Source of the DNA: Halomonas chromatireducens
GTDB lineage: Bacteria > Pseudomonadota > Gammaproteobacteria > Pseudomonadales > Halomonadaceae
Reading direction: 5' to 3'
Assembly (NCBI RefSeq): GCF_001545155.1
Contig: NZ_CP014226.1
Location: 363,152-427,151, forward strand
DNA: 64,000 nucleotides
Each line of letters starts with the position of its first letter. The first letter of the stretch is position 1. The notes beneath the pieces were generated by a model. That model saw only the letters and a list, made by a program, of their open reading frames with translations, made no database searches and was not told the origin of the DNA. Both the position numbers and the translations under genes were made by a program. Shown here piece by piece: positions 16,401 to 24,701 of this stretch.

Positions 16401-17105
16401 GTTGTCGCCGTCGAGCTGGCGCGCCGCCTCGAGGAAGCGGCGGTGCCCCATGGCGCGGCTGGAGGCCACGCCGTCGTCGCCCACGTCCTCGATGAGCGCC
16501 CGCCACGGGGCGGGCTGCCAGCGCTGGGTGTCGGGAAGCGGGCTGGCCTGGCCGCGGGCGGAGATCAGCACGTCCTCGCCGCGGCCCCAGGCGTCGAGCC
16601 AGTCGGCGCGGTAGACCTGGTACTGGTCAAACAGGTCGGCCAGGCGCTCGGCGAGCTGGTGATGCTTGCGCAGGTCGCTGTCGCCTTCGAGGAAGCGGCG
16701 CAGCGGGGCGAATTCGTCTCGCGGCATCAGCTCGGGCAGCAGGCGCAGCAGCCGCCATATCAGGTGCGACTTGTCGAAGGGCGAAGTGATGGGCACCGCG
16801 TTGGGGTCGCCTTCCACGTGGTTGAGTACCGCGCGGTAGGCCTGCCACAGGAAGCGCGCCGGCAGGGTGACGTCCAGCGCGGCGGCGATGCCGCTGCCGC
16901 CATCGGCCTCGTCGGCGGCCAGCGCCAGCTTCATCCACTGGCCGATGCCGTTGCTCTGCACCAGGATCGTCTCGTTCTCCAGCGGCGCGAGCGGATGGCG
17001 CTTCATCCACTCCACCGCCACGCCGCGCAGGTCCTCCAGGCGGTTGCCGTGAACGACCATGAAGCCGGGGGTAAGGGCATTCTCCTGGGGGGCGGCGAAC
17101 GGCAT
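13434..17105 (-). CDS. recC: Exodeoxyribonuclease V gamma subunit (RecC)
   Basis: RecC scans for Chi and holds RecB and RecD together; it has a helicase fold without ATPase motifs. Recognisable blocks are the N-terminal FMVVHGNRLEDLRGVAVEWM, ILVQSNGIGQWMKLALA, RVMVFGISSLPQQSLEALAA, DVIVMVPDIDHYAPHVQAVFG, and RAIPFKRVCLLGMNDGDYPRS, all typical of the family. The start at ATG 17105 (MPFAAPQENA) has AAGGA six bases upstream and is preferred over upstream codons. It is 1223 residues, some 100 longer than the E. coli protein. First gene of recC-recB-recD, with no gap between members. Confidence 0.97.
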   Translation of the reverse strand: MPFAAPQENALTPGFMVVHGNRLEDLRGVAVEWMKRHPLAPLENETILVQSNGIGQWMKLALAADEADGGSGIAAALDVTLPARFLWQAYRAVLNHVEGDPNAVPITSPFDKSHLIWRLLRLLPELMPRDEFAPLRRFLEGDSDLRKHHQLAERLADLFDQYQVYRADWLDAWGRGEDVLISARGQASPLPDTQRWQPAPWRALIEDVGDDGVASSRAMGHRRFLEAARQLDGDNRPAGLPRRVMVFGISSLPQQSLEALAAIARCSQVVLCVHNPCQHYWADIIEHKDLLRAQRYRQQRKVGMPARLDVLGLGDADANGDGAESLHLHAQPLLAAWGKQGRDYLRLLDEHDDAQQYERLFAADSLRIDLFEPFVREGDGRLLQQLQDDIRELRPLHETRETWPAVDPSRDDSIVFHAAHSPQREVEILHDQLLAAFSADPSLKPRDVIVMVPDIDHYAPHVQAVFGQYARGQLERDDPRYIPFTLSDQGSRHRLPLLIALEKLLRLPELRLSVSDLLDLIDVPALRTRFGLNEDDVPTLRRWIEGAGIRWGLNAGQRGSLDLPQGMEQNTWAFGLRRLLLGYAVGEAASGPWQGIEPFDDIGGLEAALAGPLAALLETLEQQWRTLREPTDVAGWVQRLRALLEASFLADTPDDSLMLAQLEQKLQEWQESAQEAELIRDLPLSVVREHWLGQIDESSLSQRFMAGAVNFATLMPMRAIPFKRVCLLGMNDGDYPRSQPPMDFDLMNGDYRPGDRSRREDDRYLFLEALLSAREQLYVSWVGRSIVDNGEKPPSVLVGQLRDHLRAGWCLSDKGESDGSDLLDALTTAHPLQPFSRTYFPSEAQQAERNVSTRRLFTYAHEWRDMHGEATAEAAPLDLEAYKQDTPLTLAQLGNFLRDPAKAFFTTRLKVFLEREDIVSLDHEPFALDGLGNWQLQDLLIREQRRAVDENQPREPAMLATLDRLQGQGVLAMGAFGERMREQLTEPMPELFEAYEAALDEWPHAIEEPEPVQLNVPGAPPVEDWLDELRSDPEGNRCHLVLVSSSLIKKGKYHWQHILRHWVTHLAGHLEGHPLTTRLLSKAGHVTLPPLDPELARGHLREIVKTWQAGMREPLPLACDTAFVWLSKLGSSQHPPESERDSDAWHAARKTYEGDDYNAGEVGRNAYLAHRWPTFTRLYEARQDRLGFAELTERLLAPVHLAVKGDKKESGKETEEKKAGSKG

Positions 17106-17295
17106 GGCGGGTCCTTGCTGCATACATGAACTCAGCCATGTTGCCATAAATACAGTTTTGCAGTTTTACAGGTTCAAGCATTTACAGTCATGCGGTTCCA
17201 AGCCGTGATGTCTATACGGATAGGCGCTTGTCTGGCCGAAAACTCTGAGGCATGGTCTGGAGATCGTGCGTTGCACTTCTTCATCAAGGACGACC

Positions 17296-18288
17296 ATGGC
17301 CTATGACCTCAGTGAACGCCTGGTAATCGGGCTGGCATCCAGCGCCCTGTTCGATCTGGCCGAGTCCGACCGGGTCTTCCGCGAGCAGGGGGAGGCGTCC
17401 TATCGCGTCTACCAGCGCGATAACGAGAACACGCCACTCGGTACCGGGGTTGCCTTCCCCTTCATCAAGCGCCTGCTTTCATTGAACGAGTTGAGCCCGG
17501 ACAATCCGCCCATCGAGGTGGTGCTGCTTTCGCGCAACGATCCGGAAACCGGTCTGCGCGTCATGAAGTCGATCGAGCATCATGAGCTGGGCATCACGCG
17601 AGCGATCTTCCTGCAGGGGCGCTATCCCCACCGCTTCATTCCGGCATTGAATATCAGCCTCTTCCTTTCCGCCAATCGCCAGGATGTCGACCAGGCGATC
17701 CTGGCGGGGCACCCGGCGGGGCAGGTGCTGTCATCGGGTGATCTAGATCTGACCGATGAGGAGGAGTTGCGCATCGCCTTCGACTTCGATGGCGTGCTGG
17801 TCACGGATGAGTCCGAAACCATCTACCAGCAGCAGGGAATCGAGGCATTCCGCGAATACGAGCGGGCCAATGCCCAGGTACCGTCCGAGGCGGGCCTGCT
17901 GGCGGTCTTCCTGCGCAAGCTGGCCCACATCCAGATGCTGGAGAAGCAGCGCGAAGAGGAAACCCGGGGTGCCTATCGCCCCAGGGTCAGGGTGTCCATC
18001 GTGACGGCCCGCAACGCGCCGGCCCATGAGCGGGTCATTCATACCATGCGTAGCTGGGGCGTGACCGTCAACGAGGCCTATTTCCTCGGCGGCATCGCCA
18101 AGGAGCATGTTCTCGGCATCATCAAACCGCATATCTTTTTCGACGACCAGGCCTCCCACCTCTCGGCCACCAGCGATACCCTGCCGTCGGTGCATGTGCC
18201 GTTCGGGCAGCTCAATCAGGGCCTCGTTGTCGGCGATGAAGAGCCTGCCCGGCCACTCCCTCCACTGTCTGAAGATATTTTTCCATGA
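17296..18288 (+). CDS. Cytosolic 5'-nucleotidase (NT5C1 type)
   Basis: A 330-residue protein of the 5'-nucleotidase family Pfam 06189, which dephosphorylates nucleoside 5'-monophosphates such as AMP or IMP. The HAD-like nucleophile motif is IAFDFDGVLVTDESE, a second motif is SIVTARNAPAHERVI, and the closing acidic motif is HIFFDDQASHL. The N-terminal VIGLASSALFDL and the PLGTGVAFPFIKRLL segment are family-typical. ATG 17296 has AAGGA five bases upstream. Its stop overlaps the next start as ATGA, so it is co-translated with the flavin-reductase-like gene, though no functional link is obvious. Confidence 0.88.
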   Translation: MAYDLSERLVIGLASSALFDLAESDRVFREQGEASYRVYQRDNENTPLGTGVAFPFIKRLLSLNELSPDNPPIEVVLLSRNDPETGLRVMKSIEHHELGITRAIFLQGRYPHRFIPALNISLFLSANRQDVDQAILAGHPAGQVLSSGDLDLTDEEELRIAFDFDGVLVTDESETIYQQQGIEAFREYERANAQVPSEAGLLAVFLRKLAHIQMLEKQREEETRGAYRPRVRVSIVTARNAPAHERVIHTMRSWGVTVNEAYFLGGIAKEHVLGIIKPHIFFDDQASHLSATSDTLPSVHVPFGQLNQGLVVGDEEPARPLPPLSEDIFP

Positions 18289-18899
18289 GCGACTATCTGC
18301 TGGAAGAGGCGCCGCTGAGCAGCGGGGCCATCTATCGCTTGTTCTGCGGGACGATCTGCCCGCGCCCCATCGCCTGGGTGTCGACCCGGGATCGCGACGG
18401 CAACACCAACCTGGCGCCGTTCTCCTTCTTCAACGTGGTGAGCGTGGCACCGCCGGTGCTGGGCTTCTCGCCGCTGCTCAACGGCGAGGGCCAACCCAAG
18501 GACACCATCCACAACCTGGAGCAGGTGCCGGAGTGCGTGGTGCATATCAGCGGCGAAGCGCTGGTGGAGGCGATGAACGTCACCAGTGCCAGCCTGCCGG
18601 CGGGAGAAGACGAGTTCGCCCTGGCAGGGCTGGAGAAGGTAACCATGCCGGGGCTGTCGGTGCCGCGTGTGGCGGCTGCCCCGGTGGCCTTCGGCTGCCG
18701 GCTGCGCGAGATCGTACGCTTCGGCGACCAGCCCATGTCAGGCTGCCTGGTGCTGGCCGAGGTGGTGTCGATCCATATCGACGATGCGATATGGAATGGC
18801 CGCCATGTCTCGGTAGAGGCGCTCAGACCCATCGGGCGCATGGCGGGCAGCGACTATGCTCGGACGAGTGACCTGTTCGGCTTGGAAAGGCCGGTGTGA
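18285..18899 (+). CDS. Flavin reductase-like FMN-binding protein
   Basis: A 204-residue split-barrel flavoprotein. The RPIAWVSTRDRDGNTNLAPFSFFNVVS segment and the later HISGEALVEAMNVTSA are characteristic of the flavin-reductase-like/FMN-binding group that includes NAD(P)H:flavin reductases and small oxidoreductases. The substrate cannot be told. Translation starts by ATGA overlap with the nucleotidase. A decayed copy of its 5' end follows at 18967-19070. Confidence 0.82.
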   Translation: MSDYLLEEAPLSSGAIYRLFCGTICPRPIAWVSTRDRDGNTNLAPFSFFNVVSVAPPVLGFSPLLNGEGQPKDTIHNLEQVPECVVHISGEALVEAMNVTSASLPAGEDEFALAGLEKVTMPGLSVPRVAAAPVAFGCRLREIVRFGDQPMSGCLVLAEVVSIHIDDAIWNGRHVSVEALRPIGRMAGSDYARTSDLFGLERPV

Positions 18900-18966
18900 G
18901 CCGACCTCTGGAGCCTTTTGCCAGGTCCACCGCCGGAAATACCGCTTGTCGGAGAGACGCTTTCAA

Positions 18967-19070
18967 TGTCTGAAAAGAATTTGCCATGAGCGACTATCCT
19001 GCTAGATAGGCACCGCTTAGCAGAGCGCCATCTTTCCTCTCTATCCGCGGGACGATTCGCCCGCGCCGAT
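18967..19070 (+). pseudogene. Decayed 5' fragment of the flavin reductase-like gene
   Basis: The sequence matches 18268-18372 in order: a GTCTGAA..ATTT leader, CCATGAGCGACTATC, then GGCACCGCTTAGCAG, CGGGACGATTCGCCCGCGCC. Single-base indels break the frame after five codons and a TAG follows. It is a leftover of a tandem duplication and includes the ribosome-binding region of the parent. Confidence 0.8.
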
Positions 19071-19150
19071 GACAACACGTCTTGACGATGCAGGATCGCA
19101 TCCCGTGCCGCCACAGTTCCGGGTGTCACGGCCACAAAGGAAGTGAAAAC

Positions 19151-20578
19151 ATGAAAAAGCGTTCTTCTTCCCAGGCCCCGAGCGGTTCACAGGACCTGTG
19201 GCGGCAGTCCGCCACGACACTGGCGGCCCTTATCAGATCCGGGGAAGTGTCGAGCCGCGAGGTGATCGATGCCCACCTGGCGCGGATCGAGGCGGTGAAC
19301 CCTGAGCTCAATGCCGTCACTGTGATGCTGCGCACGTCGGCCCGTGAGGCGGCGGACGCGGCGGATGCCCAGCGCAAGAAGGCGGGCAAGCGCGATCTGC
19401 CGCCTCTGCACGGGGTGCCGATCACGGTGAAGGAGAATATCGATTGCGTCGGTACCCCGACCACCTTGGGCCTGGCCGCGAACGCCAAGGCATTGCCGGA
19501 ACAGGATGCGCCGGTGGTCGAACGGATGCGTGCCGCCGGCGCCATTCCCATCGGGCGCACCAACATGCCGGAAATGGGCCTGCGGATTTCCACCAGCAAC
19601 CCGTTCAGGGGGCTGACGCTAAATCCGTGGAACGCACAACTGACAGCGGGAGGCAGCAGCGGTGGTGAGGGCTCGGCCGTGGCGTCCGGCATGTCGCCGC
19701 TCGGCATCGGCAATGACATCGGCGGTTCGCTGAGAAATCCAGCGTTCTGCTGCGGTGTCGCGGCGCTGAAGCCCACCCAGGGGCGCATACCTTATGGTAG
19801 TTCCGGCGACGGCTTCCTGAGCGCCCAGGTAATGCTGACCGATGGCCCCATCGCCCGTAGCGTTGCCGATCTCAGGCTCGTTCTTGAGCAGGTTCACGGG
19901 CAGCACGTGCGTGACCCTCGCTCGGTCACGGTGGCGCTGGAAGGCCCGCGAGTTTCGCGTCGTGTAGCCATGGTGACATCGCTGCCTGGCAGTGTGATCG
20001 ACCCGGCCATTGTCGCTGGCGTGCGGGCGGCAGGCGAGGCGCTTGCCGCTGGCGGTTACCAGGTGGAGGAGGGGATACCGCCGGAAATCGAGCTGATCAA
20101 CCATCTCTGGACGCAGTTCCAGATGTCCGACCTGAGCCTCACGGCCGAGTCGATACGGCCCACGCTCAGCGCGGAGGCCGCCATGCTCATGGATGCCCTG
20201 ATCGCCAGGATCGATCCGTCGGTGACGCATGCCGCGCTGCATCAGGAGCGTTCGCGTCTCGGCCGGGCCTGGGCGGCGTTCTTTGCGGAGTATCCGGTAA
20301 TCCTGGGGCCCGTCTGGCCGTCGGCACCGTTCATGCACGATGCCGATGTCGTCTCGCCAGCCGGCAGTGACCTGATGCTGGGCATGCAGTGGTTCGTGAC
20401 CCCCGGCAACCTGCTCGGCTTCCCCGCCGTCGTGGTGCCGACCCGGCCTATCGACAACGCACCGATGAGCGTCCAGCTTTACGCCGACCGCTTTCGGGAC
20501 GACCTGGTGCTGGAGGCTGCAGAGGTCATCGAGGCGGCATTTAGGCCGAGCACGCCGGTAGATCCTTTCGTCTCCTAG
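19151..20578 (+). CDS. Amidase (amidase signature family)
   Basis: A 475-residue hydrolase of the amidase signature family, which cleaves amide bonds with a Ser-cisSer-Lys triad. The lysine lies in GVPITVKENIDC. The glycine/serine-rich signature is AGGSSGGEGSAVASGMSPLG followed by IGNDIGGSLRNPAFCCGVAALKPT, containing both serines. The start at ATG 19151 (MKKRSSSQ) follows a strong AAAGGAAGTG. Natural substrate unknown; relatives act on aliphatic or aryl amides. It is a single gene whose stop codon overlaps, tail to tail, with the gene on the other strand. Confidence 0.9.
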   Translation: MKKRSSSQAPSGSQDLWRQSATTLAALIRSGEVSSREVIDAHLARIEAVNPELNAVTVMLRTSAREAADAADAQRKKAGKRDLPPLHGVPITVKENIDCVGTPTTLGLAANAKALPEQDAPVVERMRAAGAIPIGRTNMPEMGLRISTSNPFRGLTLNPWNAQLTAGGSSGGEGSAVASGMSPLGIGNDIGGSLRNPAFCCGVAALKPTQGRIPYGSSGDGFLSAQVMLTDGPIARSVADLRLVLEQVHGQHVRDPRSVTVALEGPRVSRRVAMVTSLPGSVIDPAIVAGVRAAGEALAAGGYQVEEGIPPEIELINHLWTQFQMSDLSLTAESIRPTLSAEAAMLMDALIARIDPSVTHAALHQERSRLGRAWAAFFAEYPVILGPVWPSAPFMHDADVVSPAGSDLMLGMQWFVTPGNLLGFPAVVVPTRPIDNAPMSVQLYADRFRDDLVLEAAEVIEAAFRPSTPVDPFVS

Positions 20579-21180
20579 TTAGTCGGGTGCCTGTCGGTGG
20601 AAATGACCGGCAGGCCCGCGAGGTCGACGTTCCCGTGTTGGCTGGTCAGCGTCAATCGGCTTTGGCTGCCTTGCTGCTGGGCAATGCCCTCAATGTGATG
20701 GTCCAGGGTGTCATAGACCCGGACGGACTCCCCGGTCTGCACGACGAGGCGCCGAGCCTGGGCAAAGTAGGCGTAGCGTAAACCGTTCTGTTCGCCGGTC
20801 GCGTTGGGTGCGCCGAGTTCCGATGGCCACCAGGTCGTGTTCTCTTCCGCGACGGCCCAAGCCGACTGCTGGGCAGCTGTCTCATCACCTGACTCACCAC
20901 CCAATTCATCACCTGATGCATCCTTCATCTCGCCAATCATCTCGCCAATCTCTCGACATAGCGCATCCACACGGGCGTTCAAGGGATGGTCGATGGGGCC
21001 GCTGAGCATCAGCATGCCGCCCTGCATCCATTGGCCGGGGCCGCCGAACTCGGGGTGCGAAAACATCGCCATCTGGCCATCACCGTCGGCCACGGCCGAA
21101 ACCATGTGCGCAATGGCGTCGCGACTGAAATCATGCCGCTCGGCAAGTGCATCGACGACCTGGGAATTTAGTGAGTGCAT
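20575..21180 (-). CDS. Conserved hypothetical protein, SHOCT-associated type
   Basis: A 201-residue soluble protein. The N-terminal ALAERHDFSRDAIAHMVSAV, the HPEFGGPGQWMQGGMLM block and the C-terminal NGLRYAYFAQARRLVVQ and YDTLDHHIEGIAQQQG blocks are those of a family I associate with proteins that end in a SHOCT domain; no SHOCT helix is visible at this C-terminus. Function unknown. The start overlaps the stop of the isomerase-like gene by 13 bp, so both follow matB in one operon. The stop is TAG within CTAG, shared with the convergent amidase stop. Confidence 0.65.
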   Translation of the reverse strand: MHSLNSQVVDALAERHDFSRDAIAHMVSAVADGDGQMAMFSHPEFGGPGQWMQGGMLMLSGPIDHPLNARVDALCREIGEMIGEMKDASGDELGGESGDETAAQQSAWAVAEENTTWWPSELGAPNATGEQNGLRYAYFAQARRLVVQTGESVRVYDTLDHHIEGIAQQQGSQSRLTLTSQHGNVDLAGLPVISTDRHPTN

Positions 21181-21794
21181 GATGGTTCTGCTCCAAGTTC
21201 GCCCGCCAGTTTTTTATCCACCAGCTCAAGCCGGTCCTGACCCCAGAAGGGTTCCCCCTCGACGTCGTACCAAGGGACGCCGAAGCAGCCGGCCGCGATG
21301 GCCTGTTCGCAGGCGTCATCGAGCCGACGCTGCCCCATTTCCGATTCCGACGCCTCCAGCAGCGCCTGGCTGCTGAGGCCGCAGGTGTCGGCGATATCAC
21401 CTAGGGTGGTGAGGTCCGCAATATCGCGATCCTCGGTCCAGCAGGCCCTGAATATCGCCAGTGACAGTTTGGCAATGTCGTGTCTCTGGGCCTTGGCGGT
21501 CAGTGCCAGGCGCGCCGCTGGACGGTCGTCGGTGGGGAAGTACTTCGGTTCCACGTTGAGCGGGATGCCAATCTGCTGCGGCCAGCGTTTCAGCTCCGCC
21601 ATGCGGTAGGCCTGGCGCTCGGGCGACCGTTTGGGCAGCGGCAGGCCGCCGGTCCTGGGGAATATTGCGCTGATCGTGATCGGCACGTAGTCGATGGTGG
21701 CGCCGTGGCGGGCGGCGATCTCACCCAGCCGGGCATGGCCCAGATAGGCCCAGGGCGATACCTGGCTGAAGTAGTAGGTGATGCGCTTGGACAT
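21168..21794 (-). CDS. 2-hydroxychromene-2-carboxylate isomerase-like (DsbA/GST-kappa fold)
   Basis: A 208-residue member of the DsbA-like thioredoxin family to which NahD and GST kappa belong. The N-terminal YYFSQVSPWAYLGH has the conserved serine used to bind glutathione, and the C-terminal GCFGVPWYDVEGEPFWGQDRLEL is the family hallmark. Known relatives isomerise an intermediate of naphthalene breakdown, but no other aromatic-degradation gene is nearby, so the real substrate is open. It lies 32 bp after matB. Confidence 0.85.
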   Translation of the reverse strand: MSKRITYYFSQVSPWAYLGHARLGEIAARHGATIDYVPITISAIFPRTGGLPLPKRSPERQAYRMAELKRWPQQIGIPLNVEPKYFPTDDRPAARLALTAKAQRHDIAKLSLAIFRACWTEDRDIADLTTLGDIADTCGLSSQALLEASESEMGQRRLDDACEQAIAAGCFGVPWYDVEGEPFWGQDRLELVDKKLAGELGAEPSCTH

Positions 21795-21826
21795 ATCGAT
21801 GCTTCCCGGTGCTGTCTCGATGTCCC

Positions 21827-23344
21827 CTAACGATAGATGTCCTGGTAATTTTTGCGCAGCTCATTCTTCTGCACCTTGCCCATGGTGTTGTAGGGCAGCG
21901 CGTCGACGAAGAGCACCCGCTTGGGCTGCTTGTACTTCGCCAGCCGGTCCTTGAGGAAGTCGATGACATCCCGTTCGTCGAGTCGGGCGTGGGCTTCCGG
22001 CACCACCACGGCGGTGACGCCTTCGCCGAAGTCCGGGTGGGGCACGCCGATCACGGCGGACTCTTTCACCCCCTCGATCTCGTCGATCACTTGCTCGACC
22101 TCCTTGGGATAGACGTTGTAGCCCCCGGAAATCACCATGTCCTTGTCGCGGCCGACGATATGGACGTAGCCGTGCTCGTCGACCATGGCCAGGTCGCCGG
22201 TGACGAAGAAGCCATCCTCCAGCAGCTCCTCGCGGGTCTTCTCGGGCATCCGCCAGTAGCCGATGAAGACGTTGGGGCCGCGAATCTCGAGCATGCCGAT
22301 CTGACCATTGGGGAGCGGCTCATGGGTTTCGCGGTCGGTGATGCGGTACTCCACGCCAGGCAGCGGCATGCCCACGGTGCCGGCGCGCCGCTCGCCGTCG
22401 TAGGGGTTGGAGAGGTTCATGTTGGTCTCGGTCATGCCGTAGCGCTCGAGGATGGCATGGCCGCTCTTCCGTTCGAATTCCCGGTGGGTCTCGGCGGTGA
22501 GCGGGGCCGAGCCGGGGACGAACAGCCGCATGCTGGCGGTGGCCTCGGGAGTCAGCCGTGCATCGGCTACCAGGCGGGGATAGAAGGTCGGCACGCCCAT
22601 CAGCACCGTGCCGCGGGGCATTTCCTGGAAGATGACGTCGGCGTCGAAGCTCGGCAGGAACAGCATGCTGGAGCCGGCCATCAGGGTGACGTTGCAGCCA
22701 ACGAACAGCCCATGGGTGTGGAAGATCGGCAGGGCATGGATCAGGCGATCCTCGGCGGTAAAGCGCCAGGCCTCGGCCAGGGTGGCGGCATTGGAGCCCA
22801 GGTTGTGGTGGGTCAGCATGGCGCCCTTGGAGCGCCCGGTGGTGCCCGAGGTATAGAGGATCGCCGCCAGGTCGTTCTGCTCACGCGGCTCGAAGGCATC
22901 AAAGGGCGTGGCCCGCTGGGCGGCCTCCATCAGGCTGCCGTCGCCGTCGCTGCCCAGGGTTTCCACCGCCGGGCAGCCTGTCTCGCCGGCCACCGCCCTG
23001 GCCTGCTCGAGGGCGGCCGGGCGGCAGACGAACAGCGCCGGTTCGGCGTCGGCAAGGAAGTAGCGGACCTCGTCGGCGGTATAGCCGGTATTTAGCGGCA
23101 GGAAGACGCCCCCGATCCGCAGGCAGGCGAGATAGAGCAGGATCGCCTCGGGGCTCTTGTCCACCTGCACGGCAACCCGGTCGCCGGGGGTGACACCCTG
23201 CGCGGCCAGGGCGCCTGCCAGCCGGCCGCTGGCGGCCAAGGCATCGGCATGGCTGTAGCGGCGGCCGTCACGGGTGGTGATGAAATCGGCATCGCCGCGT
23301 TCCTGCATGCGGGCGGCGAAGGTCTCGAAGAGGTTCTGGCTCAT
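21827..23344 (-). CDS. matB: Malonyl-CoA synthetase (acyl-CoA synthetase, MatB-like)
   Basis: A 505-residue AMP-forming ligase. The P-loop is LYTSGTTGRSKGAMLTH, followed by the adenylation motifs YGMTETN, VTGDLA and VGRDKDMVISGGYNVYP; the C-terminal catalytic lysine lies in PYNTMGKVQKNEL. GSAPLTAETHREFERKSGHAILERYGMTETNMNLSNPYDGERRAGTVG is close to MatB enzymes in pattern (read in parts), so malonate or methylmalonate is the probable substrate. No malonyl-CoA decarboxylase is in the window. It is divergent from a TTT uptake system that could import the dicarboxylate. First gene of a three-gene operon. Confidence 0.87.
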   Translation of the reverse strand: MSQNLFETFAARMQERGDADFITTRDGRRYSHADALAASGRLAGALAAQGVTPGDRVAVQVDKSPEAILLYLACLRIGGVFLPLNTGYTADEVRYFLADAEPALFVCRPAALEQARAVAGETGCPAVETLGSDGDGSLMEAAQRATPFDAFEPREQNDLAAILYTSGTTGRSKGAMLTHHNLGSNAATLAEAWRFTAEDRLIHALPIFHTHGLFVGCNVTLMAGSSMLFLPSFDADVIFQEMPRGTVLMGVPTFYPRLVADARLTPEATASMRLFVPGSAPLTAETHREFERKSGHAILERYGMTETNMNLSNPYDGERRAGTVGMPLPGVEYRITDRETHEPLPNGQIGMLEIRGPNVFIGYWRMPEKTREELLEDGFFVTGDLAMVDEHGYVHIVGRDKDMVISGGYNVYPKEVEQVIDEIEGVKESAVIGVPHPDFGEGVTAVVVPEAHARLDERDVIDFLKDRLAKYKQPKRVLFVDALPYNTMGKVQKNELRKNYQDIYR

Positions 23345-23640
23345 TTCCGGCTGTCTCCCTTGGCCCTTTTCCTGGCGAGTGAGTCATGTTGCACCAGGCT
23401 GGCTGGGCTGCAAAGTATCGGTCGCTGATCACCGGATTGTTCTTGTACAGGAAGAAGTATGTGTACAGCTTATTCCGTTTTGCGTGGAATTACCGGGAAA
23501 TTAACAAGACAATCCTCGGAATGAACAAGCAGCCATGGGGCAGGAGGCCTAGGGTTTAAAGGCAGAGGGCTGTCGCTCATCAGGAGCGGTGGTGTTCGCC
23601 TTGCAAGAAACAAATAATGTACAAGAATAGGGAGTTCGAC
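23345..23640. promoter_or_regulatory. Divergent control region between matB and the TTT operon
   Basis: The region is AT-richer than its flanks. It holds three TGTACA sites near 23444, 23462 and 23619. The outer two sit in a perfect 10-bp inverted pair, TTCTTGTACA at 23440-23449 and TGTACAAGAA at 23619-23628. They are candidate operators for a shared regulator, such as the GntR protein encoded at 28701. AGGGAG precedes the tctC ATG by six bases. Confidence 0.45.
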
Positions 23641-24618
23641 ATGATCTTCAAACTGTCAACAACCGCCGTTGCGGTCAGTGCCGCGATGCTGACCCTGTCT
23701 GCAGGTACTGCGCTTGCCTCCAATGGGGAAAGCCTGGGCAGCGACCCGATTCGTATCGTCATGCCCTATGGTGCAGGGGGCAGCACGGATATCACCGCTC
23801 GCATCATCGCAGCCAATGCGGCGGAACACTGCGGCAGCCGTATCGATGTGGTCAGCATGCCGGGCGCAGGGGGCATGGAAGGGCTGCAATTCGTCGCCGA
23901 TGCCGAGCCCAACGGCCATACCATCCTGATGGCCGATTATTCCGCCACCATCACTCAGACACTCACCGAGGACACTCCGTGGGAAGTGGAGGACTGGGTG
24001 CCCATCGTCCACCTGACCGACTGGAAGCCCACCGTCTACGTCAAGGCCGACCACGATATCCAGAGCATCGAGGACTGGATCGAGCTGGCAGAGGCCGAGC
24101 CGAACAGCCTCGTCTTCGGCCATGCCGATCCGTTGAGCCTGGTGCACCTGCCGCTGGTGATGCTCGAGCAGGAAACCGGCATCCAGAACGTCCACCTGCC
24201 GACGACTGGCGGCGGCGAGACCCGCACCATGATTCTGGGTGGTCATATCGACCTCGGCATGACCCTGCCGCCCTCCATCGTCTCCAACGTCAATTCCGGT
24301 GAGGTAACCGCCATCGGTGTCTTCGCCGACGAGCGCTCCGACGTGCTGCCGGACGTACCCACCTTCCGTGAAGCCGGGTATGACGTCTCCTTCGAGGCAC
24401 CGCTGCTGGTCTACGCCTTCTCCTCCGTGCCGGAGTCGATCCAGCAGGAGCTTTCCGAGTGCATCATGCAGGGCCTCGAGACCGATACCGCACAAACCAT
24501 GTCCACCCAGGCCTCCGCTGGACTGGACAATGTGCAGGGTCTGGAAAGCGCCCAGGCGATCTATCGCGACACCACCCAGCGGGTCAAGGATGTCCTCGCC
24601 GCGATAAACCAGGACTGA
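23641..24618 (+). CDS. TTT transporter substrate-binding protein (TctC family)
   Basis: A 325-residue periplasmic binding protein. The signal peptide covers about residues 1-25 (hydrophobic core, then ALA|S). The mature part starts with the family motif DPIRIVMPYGAGGSTDITARI and has the PGAGGMEGLQFVADAEPNGHTI loop that binds carboxylates through water-mediated contacts. ATG 23641 follows AGGGAG; an upstream ATG at 23617 lacks a site. It is the first of tctC-tctA-tctB. The substrate is unknown; malonate or a 2-substituted carboxylate would fit the neighbours. Confidence 0.9.
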   Translation: MIFKLSTTAVAVSAAMLTLSAGTALASNGESLGSDPIRIVMPYGAGGSTDITARIIAANAAEHCGSRIDVVSMPGAGGMEGLQFVADAEPNGHTILMADYSATITQTLTEDTPWEVEDWVPIVHLTDWKPTVYVKADHDIQSIEDWIELAEAEPNSLVFGHADPLSLVHLPLVMLEQETGIQNVHLPTTGGGETRTMILGGHIDLGMTLPPSIVSNVNSGEVTAIGVFADERSDVLPDVPTFREAGYDVSFEAPLLVYAFSSVPESIQQELSECIMQGLETDTAQTMSTQASAGLDNVQGLESAQAIYRDTTQRVKDVLAAINQD

Positions 24619-24701
24619 CACCCTCCCCTGGAAGCCCGGAGCCGAACCACTCGGCTCCGGCCGTCTGGTCGTGACCCTTCCAGCCTCGCCGGAGAGCGCT
24701 G

